DNA of 64,000 bases from an uncultured Oscillibacter sp. (GCA_949959305.1 CATLJA010000002.1:1-64000), one strand, 5' to 3'; shown: positions 38,595 through 48,319, counted from the first letter of the stretch. The notes: generated by a model not told the origin, from the letters alone. A program made the numbers and translations.

Positions 38595-38888
38595 TTATCC
38601 CAGCCGGACCTCCTTGGCCTGCTCCGGCAGGAAGCAGCCTTTCAGGTCATACTTGTTGTATCCACTGTAGTCCGACAGAGCCCGGCCCTCCAGGAAGTAG
38701 CTGCGGATGAACCGCTTTCCGTCCACGCACGTCCAGTTCTCCTGATCCCAGGTGAGATACCCGTCGTCATCCGTGCGCTTCTCAGCGAAGATCAGATCCA
38801 CCTGGCGGTTGTGGCTGGCCACCAGATCAATGAGCTCCTCCGCCGTCAGGTCCAGCTCCTTCTTGTTGACCGTATCCATGACTTTCAT
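38595..38888 (-). CDS. Hypothetical protein at the 3' end of the grd operon (97 aa)
   Basis: MKVMDTVNKKELDLTAEELIDLVASHNRQVDLIFAEKRTDDDGYLTWDQENWTCVDGKRF...; follows grdD directly on the same strand. Confidence 0.65.
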   Translation of the reverse strand: MKVMDTVNKKELDLTAEELIDLVASHNRQVDLIFAEKRTDDDGYLTWDQENWTCVDGKRFIRSYFLEGRALSDYSGYNKYDLKGCFLPEQAKEVRLG

Positions 38889-38902
38889 CTCAGCGGCCCC
38901 CT

Positions 38903-40057
38903 TTATCCGATATACCCGGCGGCCTTGAGGATCTCCTGGGACTTGGCCAGATTGGCCTCGCTCATCATCACCAGGGGGCCGGTGCAGCCCATGCCGGTCT
39001 CGGCGTAGATGCCGGCCTTCCACAGGGCCTTGGCCGCGTCCTCCAGGTCCATGACCTCGATGCCGGGAATGCTGGCGGTGCAGGGCTCCGCCGGGGGAGC
39101 CTTCACGTCCTCGTCCGCCGCTGCCGCGCCCTTGGCGGCGGCCTTGCGGTCAGCGAGGATCTTGCTCAGGCCCGCCTTCTCCGCCGCGGCAAACTCCTTG
39201 GCCGCCACGTCGAAGACCTTGCCCTTCACCAGCTCGCCGGCGAATTGCAGGGCGTTGGCCACCAGGGGCGCGCCGCTGGCCCGGGAAACGATCAGCACCA
39301 GCTTGTCATAGCCGGGGCCGATGCCGGGGCCGTAGCCGTAACCGGCGGACTCGAAGCTGCCGCCGGTGGTGAAGGCGGAGAGCATCTTCACCAGCACGTT
39401 GCCGGTGAGGCTGTCGCACACCAGCACGTCCGGCGTGCCCTGGAGCACGTCGTTGCCCCGGAGCACCGCGCCGCCGTCCGCCCGGGCGGACTGGGCCCAC
39501 TGGAAGTCGTAGCCGCCCTCCTTGAGCTGGTTGAGGGCCATCTCCGTCTGCCGGGCGCCGTCCACGTTCAGAATGCCCACAGTGGGGTTCTTCACGCCGC
39601 AGGCCTTGGCGGTGATGATGCCGTAGACCGCGTTCTTAATCATGCCCTCGATCCGGTCCGCGCTGGCGGTGCCGGTGGAGGTGGCGATGAACATCTCCTT
39701 GCCCTTGGCGGGGGTGACCACACGGCCCACCGTGGACACGCCGATGGGGAAGGGGAAGTGCATGGTGACTGCGCCGTCCACCTCGCCCTTCTCCACCATC
39801 TGCTCCATCCGCTTGTGGCCCTCGTCCTCATTGTCCACATGGACAGTGGTGACGCCCTCGGCCTCCAGGGTGCCGATATAGTACACGTCCACGCCCCTGC
39901 GGGCGGCGGCCACGGCGGCGGCCATGGCGTTCTCCTCGCCGTGCTCGCTGCCCATGCCGGTCAGGGCGATCTTGGGCCTGGGGCCGAAGGAGCCGGTCTC
40001 CAGGCCCTCCGCCATCTCCAAAAACGCCTTGGCAATGGTTTTTTCCAGATTACTCAT
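38903..40057 (-). CDS. grdD: Glycine/sarcosine/betaine reductase complex component C alpha subunit
   Basis: 384 aa PlsX-like protein directly downstream of grdC; RPKIALTGMGSEHGEENAMAAAVAAARRGVDVYYIGTLEAEGVTTVHV. Confidence 0.92.
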   Translation of the reverse strand: MSNLEKTIAKAFLEMAEGLETGSFGPRPKIALTGMGSEHGEENAMAAAVAAARRGVDVYYIGTLEAEGVTTVHVDNEDEGHKRMEQMVEKGEVDGAVTMHFPFPIGVSTVGRVVTPAKGKEMFIATSTGTASADRIEGMIKNAVYGIITAKACGVKNPTVGILNVDGARQTEMALNQLKEGGYDFQWAQSARADGGAVLRGNDVLQGTPDVLVCDSLTGNVLVKMLSAFTTGGSFESAGYGYGPGIGPGYDKLVLIVSRASGAPLVANALQFAGELVKGKVFDVAAKEFAAAEKAGLSKILADRKAAAKGAAAADEDVKAPPAEPCTASIPGIEVMDLEDAAKALWKAGIYAETGMGCTGPLVMMSEANLAKSQEILKAAGYIG

Positions 40058-40072
40058 ACCAATGCACCTCGT

Positions 40073-41620
40073 TTACTGGGCATCCGCCAGCAGGGTGGCG
40101 GCAAAATCCTTCATGGCCTTGGCGATCATGCTCTTGACCTCCTCCTCGCTGACCCCGGACTGCTCCGCGCCGGTGTTGGCCTGGATGACAAAGGACACGC
40201 CGTCAAACAGGTTGGTCATGCGGCCCAGGAACAGGGAGCCCTTGCCGATAATCATGACGCGGTTGATCTTGCCGGCCATGATGTCGTTGCGGGCAAAGCC
40301 GATATAGGGCACGCCGGAGGGGATGTGGCCCTGGGTGGGGGCCCAGCCGGTGAGGCCGTGGCTGACCGGGAAGGTGGCCAGATCGGCCTTCTGGAGCTCG
40401 CCCCGCTTCACCGCCAGGGCGGCGATCATCTTGTAGTTGGACAGGGGCACGTCGCCGGCGCCGGCGGGCTTGGTGATGTCGGGATTCTGCATCTCGGGGG
40501 AGTACTTGTCAATGTCGGTGATCTTCAGGCCGTGCTTGTCCAGAGGATTGGTCACCAGGCTGGAGATGACAGCCTGGGGGGCGGAGCCGGTGCCCACGGT
40601 GTGGCGGCCCAGCATATCTAGGTTGATCTCCGGGCTCACGCCGTCGTCCTGGGTGAGCACCACGGCAAAGCCGCCGATCATGTCCTCCATGATGGGCAGG
40701 CCCTTCTTCACGTGGTCCTTGCCGTTCATGCCCAGCTTGGCGGTGCAGCCGCCGGCGGTGACCACCACGGTCTTGTACGCGCCGGAGGCCACCAGGGCGG
40801 CAGCCTCGATCATGGCGTGGGCGGGGGCGGCGCAGAAGCCCCGGGCGTCAGAGCCGGTGGCGTTGTCGAGACCGGCGATCTCAGCGGCGGACTTGGCGAA
40901 GTTGCCGCCGCCCCGCTGGTTCATGTCGCCGCAGGCCTCCTCGGCGCAGTCCACCACGTACTCCACGTCCTCCTTGGCGATGCCCGCGTTCTTGATGGCG
41001 CTGAGCAGAGCCATGACGGAGCTGGCCTTGCTGACCAGATTCTCGTGCATCACGTGGGCGGAGAGGTTCACGTCAATGTCGTGGGCGCGGGTGACGCAGC
41101 CCACCAGCTCGCCCTTGTGGTAGAGGGCCTCGGAGTGCTCCTCGTCCACCAGCCGCTTGATCTCGGCGGCCTCGGTCTGGGCCTCGGGGATCCGGGCCAG
41201 GATGCTCTCGTCCATGATGGGGTTGGCGGCCAGTGCGGCGCGGTGGGCGTTCACAAAGCCTTGCTCCAGCTTCACCAGGCCGAACACGTCGCAGGCCTGC
41301 ATGAGCAGCAGGAACTCCTCCTGGGGCATGATCTGGCCGAAGGGGCCAAAGCGGTCATTGACGTCGCAGGTCTTGTCGCACCAGGGCTGGGCCACCTCGG
41401 CCAGCTGATCGGGGTGCTTGTTGCCGATATAGACCTGGTTGGGCCAGTAGCTGAGGGCCTGGTCAAAGCTGCGGATGTGGCTGGGCAGCTCCTTGAGATA
41501 CTCGCTCTCGGGGTTGACGATGCGCTCGGTAGTCTGGGTGGTGCCGTTGTGCAGGACCATGTCCGGGGTGTGCACCAGGATATACCCGGCGCCCTTGATA
41601 ACACTTTTCATGGGTTCCAC
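40073..41620 (-). CDS. grdC: Glycine/sarcosine/betaine reductase complex component C beta subunit
   Basis: 515 aa FabH-like protein; VIKGAGYILVHTPDMVLHNGTTQTTERIVNPESEYLKELPSHIRSF. Confidence 0.94.
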   Translation of the reverse strand: MEPMKSVIKGAGYILVHTPDMVLHNGTTQTTERIVNPESEYLKELPSHIRSFDQALSYWPNQVYIGNKHPDQLAEVAQPWCDKTCDVNDRFGPFGQIMPQEEFLLLMQACDVFGLVKLEQGFVNAHRAALAANPIMDESILARIPEAQTEAAEIKRLVDEEHSEALYHKGELVGCVTRAHDIDVNLSAHVMHENLVSKASSVMALLSAIKNAGIAKEDVEYVVDCAEEACGDMNQRGGGNFAKSAAEIAGLDNATGSDARGFCAAPAHAMIEAAALVASGAYKTVVVTAGGCTAKLGMNGKDHVKKGLPIMEDMIGGFAVVLTQDDGVSPEINLDMLGRHTVGTGSAPQAVISSLVTNPLDKHGLKITDIDKYSPEMQNPDITKPAGAGDVPLSNYKMIAALAVKRGELQKADLATFPVSHGLTGWAPTQGHIPSGVPYIGFARNDIMAGKINRVMIIGKGSLFLGRMTNLFDGVSFVIQANTGAEQSGVSEEEVKSMIAKAMKDFAATLLADAQ

Positions 41621-41641
41621 AGCCTTTCTTCATTTTTTGTA

Positions 41642-41850
41642 TTTTTAGCAGTCATTCTTTTTCTTTCCGCACACCGCCGGGGCGGCCTTACCCGAAAAAA
41701 TCAAAAGAACCTCAGAGGCCCTTCAGGCGCGGCCTGACGCGGAATGGCAGAAGACCGGAACCGCCTGCCGTCCGCAGATGGGCAGCCGCTCATCTAAAGT
41801 TTTTCTTTTGATTCTTTTCTTTGTTCACAAAGAAAAGAATGACTGCAAAA
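41642..41850. repeat. About 200-bp element in grdA-grdC intergenic region flanked by inverted repeats (gcagtcattctttt ... aaaagaatgactgc)
   Basis: Direct reading; arms 41648-41661 and 41833-41846; related sequence at 54221-54270. Confidence 0.7.
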
Positions 41851-41917
41851 ATATACGCCATTTTTCGCAAAACGCGGAAAGGGCGGCGGCAAGCGCCGCC
41901 GCCCAGGCTTTCGCCTA

Positions 41918-42394
41918 TTAGCCCAGGTACTTGCAGTGTTCGTCGCGAATGGCGCTCATCTCACTGATGATGTCATCCACATCCAGAACCATCTCCATCA
42001 TGGAGACCTGCTCGTCATAGACGGCGTCGTCAAACTCCGCCTTCACTTCGGGCTCGCACACATGGTAAACCGTGAGTCCCAACGAGACTCCTGTCAACGG
42101 ACCGGCATAAGTGGGGTCACCGGCGGTCACTGTCTCAGCGGCCAGGCCGGAGGCTTCGCCCTCAGCGGCGCCCAGGAGAACAACAATGTTCTCGGGACCG
42201 TACTGCTCAGCGAACTCCTTGACTCTCTTCTGATTCTCCAGATCCATTGCACCAGCGGCGGTTCAGACGAAGCACTCCGTCGAGGAAAACACGACCTCGG
42301 CGCCAGCGGACTGGGCGCAGGCCTCAATGGCCATGCCGGGAATGCCGTCGCGGTCACCAATGATGATGACCTTCTTGCCAGCCAAGATGCTCAT
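41918..42394 (-). CDS. grdA: Glycine reductase selenoprotein A; in-frame TGA (Sec) at 42263-42265
   Basis: [83 protein letters not shown] track only shows the post-TGA part. Confidence 0.97.
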
Positions 42395-42467
42395 GCTCTT
42401 TTCCTCCTTTGCTTTAGATTTTTTATAGAATCCTTTCGGAATCTACAACAAGGGAATTGTGTACGCC

Positions 42468-42785
42468 TTACGCGTACTTCTTGATCATTGCCTCCACGTT
42501 CTCAGCCGTGGCGTCCTCCTTGACGCAGGAGTCGATCATCTCGCCGTTCTCATAGATGGCGATGACAGGCAGACCCAGAATCTTCTGGCTGATGGCCAGA
42601 CGGCGGGCCTTGGTGGTGTTCAGGGCGCAGAACTTGATCTTGTCGCCATAGGTCTCCGCAAAAGCGTGGACGTGGGGCATCAGCGCCGCACAGGGCACGC
42701 AGCCGTCGCCATAGAAGTCCACCAGCACCTTGCCCTCGGCCTTAAGGACCTCGGCCTCAAAGGTATTCTTGTCCAGTTCCAGCAT
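42468..42785 (-). CDS. trxA: Thioredoxin with CVPC active site, grd-operon type
   Basis: KVLVDFYGDGCVPCAALMPHVHAFAETYGDKIKF. Confidence 0.9.
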   Translation of the reverse strand: MLELDKNTFEAEVLKAEGKVLVDFYGDGCVPCAALMPHVHAFAETYGDKIKFCALNTTKARRLAISQKILGLPVIAIYENGEMIDSCVKEDATAENVEAMIKKYA

Positions 42786-42841
42786 AAAAGCAACCTCCTA
42801 ATGATAAGATAGAGACAGTATACAGCATTTCCAGGGAAAAA

Positions 42842-43780
42842 TCAATGGTTGCTGACATAGTGCTCGGCCTGCATGGCGGCAATCGCGCCGTCTGCGGCGG
42901 CGGTGACCACCTGGCGCAGGCTCTTGACACGGATGTCGCCGGCCGCAAACACGCCGGGGATGCTGGTGTGCATGTTGTCGTCCGTCTTGATGTAGCCGTG
43001 CTCCATATCCAGCATACCCTCGAAGAGCTGGGAGTTGGGGTTGTAGCCGATGAAGCCGAACAGACCGAACAGACCGTCGTCCTCGTCCGCCTTCACCTCG
43101 GTCAGCTCGCCGGTCTTGGTATTCTTCACCGTCATGGTGCTCAGCAGCTCGTCGCCGTCCACCTTCACCACCACGCTGTCCCACATGAAGGCGATCTTGG
43201 GGTTGGCAAAGGCCTTCTCCTGGATGGACTTGGCGGCCCGCAGCTCGTCGCGGCGGTGGATGATGGTCACCTTCCGGGCAAACTTGGTCAGGTACATGGC
43301 CTCCTCCACGGCGCTGTCGCCGCCGCCCACCACGTACACCTCAAAGTCCTCAAAGAAGGCGGCGTCGCAGGTGGCGCAGAAGGAGATGCCCTTGCCGGTG
43401 AACTTGCCCTCGTTCTCGCAGCCGATGGGCTTGGGGAAGGCGCCGGTGGCGATGATGACGCACTTGGCCTCATACTCGCCCTTGGTCCCCACCAGCTTCT
43501 TCACGTCGCCGCTGAGGTCCACGCTCTTAATCACATCGGAGCAGCGCTCGGCGCCGAACTTCTTCGCCTGCTCCGTCATACGGGCAATGAGGCTGGGGCC
43601 GCTCTCGCCCTCCACCATCTGGCCCGGGTAGTTTTCAATTTCATCGGTGATGGCGATCTGGCCGCCATCCTGGCCCTTTTCGATAATCAGGGTGCTCAAA
43701 CGGCTGCGTCCCGCATAGAGGCCGGCAGTCAGGCCGGCAGGGCCGCCGCCCAGAATAATAACGTCGTAAACCTTGCTCAT
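42842..43780 (-). CDS. trxB: Thioredoxin reductase
   Basis: YDVIILGGGPAGLTAGLYAGRSRLSTLIIEKGQDGGQIA; SFCATCDAAFFEDFEVYVVGGGDSAVEEA. Confidence 0.95.
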   Translation of the reverse strand: MSKVYDVIILGGGPAGLTAGLYAGRSRLSTLIIEKGQDGGQIAITDEIENYPGQMVEGESGPSLIARMTEQAKKFGAERCSDVIKSVDLSGDVKKLVGTKGEYEAKCVIIATGAFPKPIGCENEGKFTGKGISFCATCDAAFFEDFEVYVVGGGDSAVEEAMYLTKFARKVTIIHRRDELRAAKSIQEKAFANPKIAFMWDSVVVKVDGDELLSTMTVKNTKTGELTEVKADEDDGLFGLFGFIGYNPNSQLFEGMLDMEHGYIKTDDNMHTSIPGVFAAGDIRVKSLRQVVTAAADGAIAAMQAEHYVSNH

Positions 43781-43803
43781 AACTCAATACTTCTCCCAGT
43801 ACC

Positions 43804-43835
43804 GGGGGTATGCGCCCCGCAGGGCGCATACCCTC
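43804..43835. terminator. Intercistronic hairpin between grdB and trxB (attenuator/processing candidate)
   Basis: gggtatgcgccc-cgca-gggcgcataccc. Confidence 0.5.
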
Positions 43836-43847
43836 CCGGCTGAATTA

Positions 43848-45152
43848 TCAGACCTCGAAAATGGTCTGGTCCTCGACCTCGGTGGTCAGAGCCTCCAGGG
43901 CGCGCTCCACCAGCTTGCGGCGGATCGCCTTCTCCTCGTCCATGGTGAGGGCGGGGTTGCCCAGGGGGTGGGGAATGGCAATGGTGGGAACGATACGGTT
44001 CGCGCCCACGGTCATGGAAATGGGGGTAACTGTGCACATATGCACCACGGGGATGCCCGCACGCTCAATCTCTTTAACCATCGTTGCACCGCAACGTGTG
44101 CAGGTACCTCACGTGCTGGTCATGATAACGGCATGAACACCGGCCTTGAGCAGCTTCTGGGCGTACTCAGCGGCAAAACCCTTGGCGTTGGCGACGGAGG
44201 TGCCGTTGCCGACGGTGGTATAGAACAGGTTGTGGAGCTTGCCGATCTTGCCTTCCTTCTCCATCTCGCGCAGCACGTCCACAGGCAGGACGCGGTCGGA
44301 GTCGGCGTTGGCGTAGACCGGATCGTAGCCGCCGTGAGCGGTCTCGTAGGTCTCGGCCGTCAGATCATCCACGCCGGTGATGTCGTACTCACCGTAGTGG
44401 GAGGCGGAGGAGGACTCGATGTGGTCCGGATTGCCCTTGGGGACGATACCGCCGGAGGTGCACAGGGCGATGGTGGCCTTGCTCAGATCCTTGATGGCCT
44501 TGTTGGGGGCCACGCGGTCGAAGGAGGGCATGGGATACTCGGTGGTGAAAGGCTTGTCATTGAGCTTGGCAACCAGCATGTCCACCGCGCGCTTGGCGCC
44601 CACTTCCTTCTCGAAGAAGTTGCGGCGGATGCCGTTGGGCATGTAGCCCTCCTCGGCGGAGGCGCCGATCTTCTCGCCCTTCATCAGCTTCAGGGCCAGC
44701 TTGGCCATGGCGGGGGCGGCCTTGCGCATGCCGGCGGCGCTGTTGGCGGTGGCCACGATGAGGACCTTGTTCTTCAGATCCGCACCGGGGTTCTCCTCGT
44801 ACATACCCGTCAGAACGGGGATGCCCAGCTCCTCCTGCACGGCGTTGGCGATGGTGGCGCAGGCGTAGCCGTAGCGGCCGGCGTTGAAGGCGGGGCCGGC
44901 AATGAACATGTCGGGCTTCTGCTCCTTCACCCAGTCGAGAACCTGCTTCTTGGCGTCCGCCTCGTGCTCGGCAAAGTAGGAGTCGCCGCAGACGATGGTG
45001 GCGGCAATCTCAGCCTCGCCCTTCCAGGCGGTGTTCAGCGCCATACCGGGGCCGACATAGCCCTCGCGCAGCTCGGGAGCCACGTGGGCCATCTCCTCGC
45101 CGCCGATGTTGGCAAAGAACTGGTTGATATAGTGTACAACTTTATAGCTCAT
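43848..45152 (-). CDS. grdB: Glycine reductase complex selenoprotein B; in-frame TGA (Sec) at 44109-44111
   Basis: MSYKVVHYINQFFANIGGEE...AGVHAVIMTST-U-GTCTRCGATMVKEIERAGIPVVHMCTVTPI; ORF track splits it at the TGA. Confidence 0.97.
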
Positions 45153-45183
45153 GGTTTGGTTTCCTCCTTTCCTTACAATTTAA

Positions 45184-46491
45184 TCAGCGGGCGCTCAGGC
45201 GGTTGAAGCCCATCTCGTTGGTAGCGCCGGTGATGACCTGGAGCTCCGCCTCGATGGTGCCGTCGGGCCGCAGGGACCCGGCATGGCCGCCGGCGATGAC
45301 GTCCACATAGTCCAGGGTGCCGATCACCTTGTCCATCTTGGGCAGGATGATGACCTCGTTGGCGTTGCCGCCGGTGACCACGGCGTCCGCCAGAGGATCG
45401 GCGTCCGCCAGGGACTGGCTCTTGCCGTCCTGGCCGGCGTACTCGTCGGTGATGATGACGGTCTTCACGCCCTGGAGCTCAATCTTCTTGCAGTTCATGA
45501 TGAGGTCTGTATCCGGGTTGCCGAAGCCCTCCTGGCTGACCAGGGCGCCGTCCAGATCCAGCAGGCGGCAGAGCTTGCTGGTCCAGTCGGAGGAGCGCTG
45601 CTTGTCGGCCAGGTACACGTTCTCATTGGTGATGATGTTGCAGACGTAGTTGAGGGTCTTGCCGTGGGCGGCGAACAGGTTGGCCACCACGGGGTTGTTC
45701 TGATGGTGATAGGTGGTATTCTTGTCGCAGGCGGACACGCAGTTGCCGCTGATGATGGCGCCATCCATGGTCTCGGTGGGGTTGATGATGGTGGTCAGGC
45801 TGCGTTTGGCATCCACGCCGTAGACATAGGTGTCGTGGAGCAGGCCCTGGCTCTGGAGCATGTGGACATAGGCCACGCGGGGCAGATTGGGATACTTCTC
45901 AATGCCCTCCTTGATGCCCAGGGTCTCGAACTCCGCCGTCTCGTCGGGGGTCACGCTGCGGCCAATCTCACCGATATAGGTGGCGGCGCGGAGACCCGCG
46001 ATGCGCACGGCGTGCTCGTACTCGTGCTTGTGGTCCTGGTAGCCCTCGGCGGGCTCGGCAACCACCACGAGGTTGTTCAGCTTGGAGAACGGGGTGTAGT
46101 CCGCGCCGGGGCCGGACATGTCGATGATGCCCTCCTGGAAGCCCACAATCTTGCCGGCGGTGACCACGGCCATGCCGCGCAGAACATGGGTCTTGCCGCT
46201 GCCCACAGTCTCCACCTTGCTGATGACGCCGGGGAACACGCCGCCGGGGCCCTCAACCTTCACGCGGGGCTCGATGACATCCTTCACAGGGGTGATCCGG
46301 ACGCTCTCGCCGGGCTTGGCGATGTCAAAGCTGAAGTCCTTAACCCAGGCCTTTACGTCGTCGTCCTCATACATAAAGGCCTTGACAGCATCCGGGTCAA
46401 CGTACAGGGTACCGTTTTCTACCTTGCATTCCTTTGAAAACTGGATATCTTTGATCTGGATATAGCCCAGTTCCAATTTCAAAGTGAACAC
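45184..46491 (-). CDS. grdE: Glycine reductase component B alpha/beta proprotein
   Basis: 435 aa; MDGAIISGNCVSACDKNTTYHHQNNPV contains the pyruvoyl-forming Cys region. Confidence 0.95.
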   Translation of the reverse strand: MFTLKLELGYIQIKDIQFSKECKVENGTLYVDPDAVKAFMYEDDDVKAWVKDFSFDIAKPGESVRITPVKDVIEPRVKVEGPGGVFPGVISKVETVGSGKTHVLRGMAVVTAGKIVGFQEGIIDMSGPGADYTPFSKLNNLVVVAEPAEGYQDHKHEYEHAVRIAGLRAATYIGEIGRSVTPDETAEFETLGIKEGIEKYPNLPRVAYVHMLQSQGLLHDTYVYGVDAKRSLTTIINPTETMDGAIISGNCVSACDKNTTYHHQNNPVVANLFAAHGKTLNYVCNIITNENVYLADKQRSSDWTSKLCRLLDLDGALVSQEGFGNPDTDLIMNCKKIELQGVKTVIITDEYAGQDGKSQSLADADPLADAVVTGGNANEVIILPKMDKVIGTLDYVDVIAGGHAGSLRPDGTIEAELQVITGATNEMGFNRLSAR

Positions 46492-46518
46492 CTCCTCCTT
46501 CTAAATATTTATTTCCCA

Positions 46519-46537
46519 ATACCCCCGGAGGGGGTAT
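46519..46537. terminator. Short hairpin between grdX and grdE
   Basis: ataccccc-gg-agggggtat-type inverted repeat. Confidence 0.4.
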
Positions 46538-46561
46538 CAAAAAACCTTTCGTACACGGGGC

Positions 46562-47002
46562 TCAGCGCCCCTCCGCCTCCTGGACCCGCCGCAGCCCCGC
46601 CTCCGCGTCGAAGCCGATGGCCCCGGAGAGCAGCGTGTAGTCGATGAGCTGGAAGTCCCGCAGCACCCGCTCCGGCAGCTCGCGGACAATGGGCCTGAAC
46701 TTGTCGAACACGGCGATGGCGCTGGCCATCAGCTCCCCGTGCTGCTGGTCAAACCCGTGGGGGACCATGGAGACAATCAGGGATTTGTAGGGGGTCTCGT
46801 TGGGCTTGACGCTTCCGGCCAGAGGGTGGGTGTAGAGGGTATGGCCGGCGTAGACCATGTCCCGGGCCTCCACCAGGATCTCCCGGAAGCTCTTGTCCTC
46901 CTCCAGGCGGATGGTGTACAGCCCCTGCCCCTCCATGCACCGGCGCACCAGGGGGTTATTGGTCAGGATCAGATAGTCCCGGGGATTGCCCATGGCGCTC
47001 AT
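46562..47002 (-). CDS. grdX: GrdX family protein
   Basis: First gene of grd operon; MSAMGNPRDYLILTNNPLVRR...ILVEARDMVYAGHTLYTHPLAGSVKPNETPYKSLIVS. Confidence 0.88.
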   Translation of the reverse strand: MSAMGNPRDYLILTNNPLVRRCMEGQGLYTIRLEEDKSFREILVEARDMVYAGHTLYTHPLAGSVKPNETPYKSLIVSMVPHGFDQQHGELMASAIAVFDKFRPIVRELPERVLRDFQLIDYTLLSGAIGFDAEAGLRRVQEAEGR

Positions 47003-47034
47003 AAGCCGCCTCCTGTGTTGGAATAACCAATGAA

Positions 47035-47078
47035 TATAAAAAGAGCAAGGCAATAAAAGATAACTTATGCCTCGCTCT
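47035..47078 (-). terminator. Rho-independent terminator forming the riboswitch expression platform
   Basis: Minus strand AGAGCGAGGCA-N15-TGCCTTGCTCT-TTTTTAT. Confidence 0.82.
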
Positions 47079-47082
47079 GTTT

Positions 47083-47262
47083 CCAGCCTGAGAGATTCCC
47101 CGCCCCGGACGGTCCGGCACGGGTTGCTCCTTCGGCGCTTACGCTCTCCAGAGAGTTGTCGGCGTTCGGTCTGTTTGCCTGAGATCTTCGCGGCGGGGAT
47201 GGCAGCTCCAGCCGCTTATTCCTTCGGCCCCGCCCAGAGCGGGTCTCCCGAACACTTCATCC
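47083..47262 (-). ncRNA. Tandem glycine riboswitch (two gcvT-type aptamers) upstream of grdX
   Basis: Minus strand: GTTCGGGAGA...GGCCGAAGGAATAAGC...ATCTCAGGCAAACAGACCGAAC...ACTCTCTGGAGAGCG...GCGCCGAAGGAGCAA...AATCTCTCAGGC. Confidence 0.95.
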
Positions 47263-47404
47263 AACAGTATTCACAATTTTCACCCCGGATATCCCTGCCC
47301 GGTTGTCTTTAGTTTACGGGAAAAAGCGCGATATTACAAGCAAAAAAAGATAATATCAAAATTCGCAATGGAAATTTATTTATAGATTTTACCTATAAAT
47401 TGTT

Positions 47405-48319
47405 CTATCCCTGCGCCTTGCTCTTTCCGGCGAAGGCGTTGGCGGCGTAGTCGTAAAAGGCCTGGGCAATGGGGGAGAGGATGCTGTTTTTGTGGCGGAC
47501 CAGATAGAGCTTGCGCCGCAGGTTCACGCTGTCAAAGTTGAAGGACAGCAGCTTCTTGAACTGGCAGTAGTCCTCACAGGCGCTCTTGGAGATGACGGCG
47601 ATGCCCAGCCCCTCGCTGACCATCTGTTTGATGGACTCGGTGGACCGAACCTCCACGGCGATGCGGATGTCCCGCATGTCCACCCCCATCTCCTTGAGGA
47701 AGCTCTCCGTCTCCAGCCGGGTGCCGCTGCCGGGCTCCCGGCTGATGAATGGCTCCCGGGTGAGCTGGCGGACCGGGAAGCCGGTGGACTGAAAGGCCTG
47801 ATACTTGGGGGTGTTGGGGGTGATAATCACCAGCCGGTCCTCGGTCAGGGGCTGGTAGACGCACTTGGGAAGGCCGATGACCGTGCCGGTGAAGCCGATC
47901 TCCGCCTTTCGTCCGGCCACCCGCTCGGCCACCTCTGTGCTGTCCAGCACCTGGAGGCTGAAGCTGATATCCGGATAGACGCTGCGAAAGCCCTGGATGA
48001 GCTTGGGCAGGTAGTACTGGCCGGGGATGGTGGAGGCCGCCACGTGGATGGACCCCCGCATGTCGTGGGTGAAGGCCTTGATGGCCTGCACCGCCGCCGA
48101 GCGCAGGCGCAGGATCTCCTTGGCGTAGTCATAGAGGAGGTTGCCCGCGTCGGAGGGATAGATCTCCTTGGTGGTGCGCACCAGCAGCTTGATGCTCAGC
48201 TTCCGCTCCAGGGCGGCCACGTGGGCGCTGATGGTGGGCTGGGTCAGGTACAGGGACTCCGCGGCCCGGGAGAAGCTGCCCCGGTCCACTACGGCCACAA
48301 AGGCCTCCAGCTCCTTCAT
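47405..48319 (-). CDS. LysR-family transcriptional regulator
   Basis: MKELEAFVAVVDRGSFSRAAESLYLTQPTISAHVAALERKLSIKLLVRTTKEIYPSDAG. Confidence 0.93.
   Translation of the reverse strand: MKELEAFVAVVDRGSFSRAAESLYLTQPTISAHVAALERKLSIKLLVRTTKEIYPSDAGNLLYDYAKEILRLRSAAVQAIKAFTHDMRGSIHVAASTIPGQYYLPKLIQGFRSVYPDISFSLQVLDSTEVAERVAGRKAEIGFTGTVIGLPKCVYQPLTEDRLVIITPNTPKYQAFQSTGFPVRQLTREPFISREPGSGTRLETESFLKEMGVDMRDIRIAVEVRSTESIKQMVSEGLGIAVISKSACEDYCQFKKLLSFNFDSVNLRRKLYLVRHKNSILSPIAQAFYDYAANAFAGKSKAQG

Noticed and set aside
41918-45152. grdA and grdB appearing as truncated/split ORFs, suggesting pseudogenes
   Set aside because: TGA positions coincide with the expected selenocysteines and sequence continues in frame; selA, selB and tRNA-Sec are adjacent.
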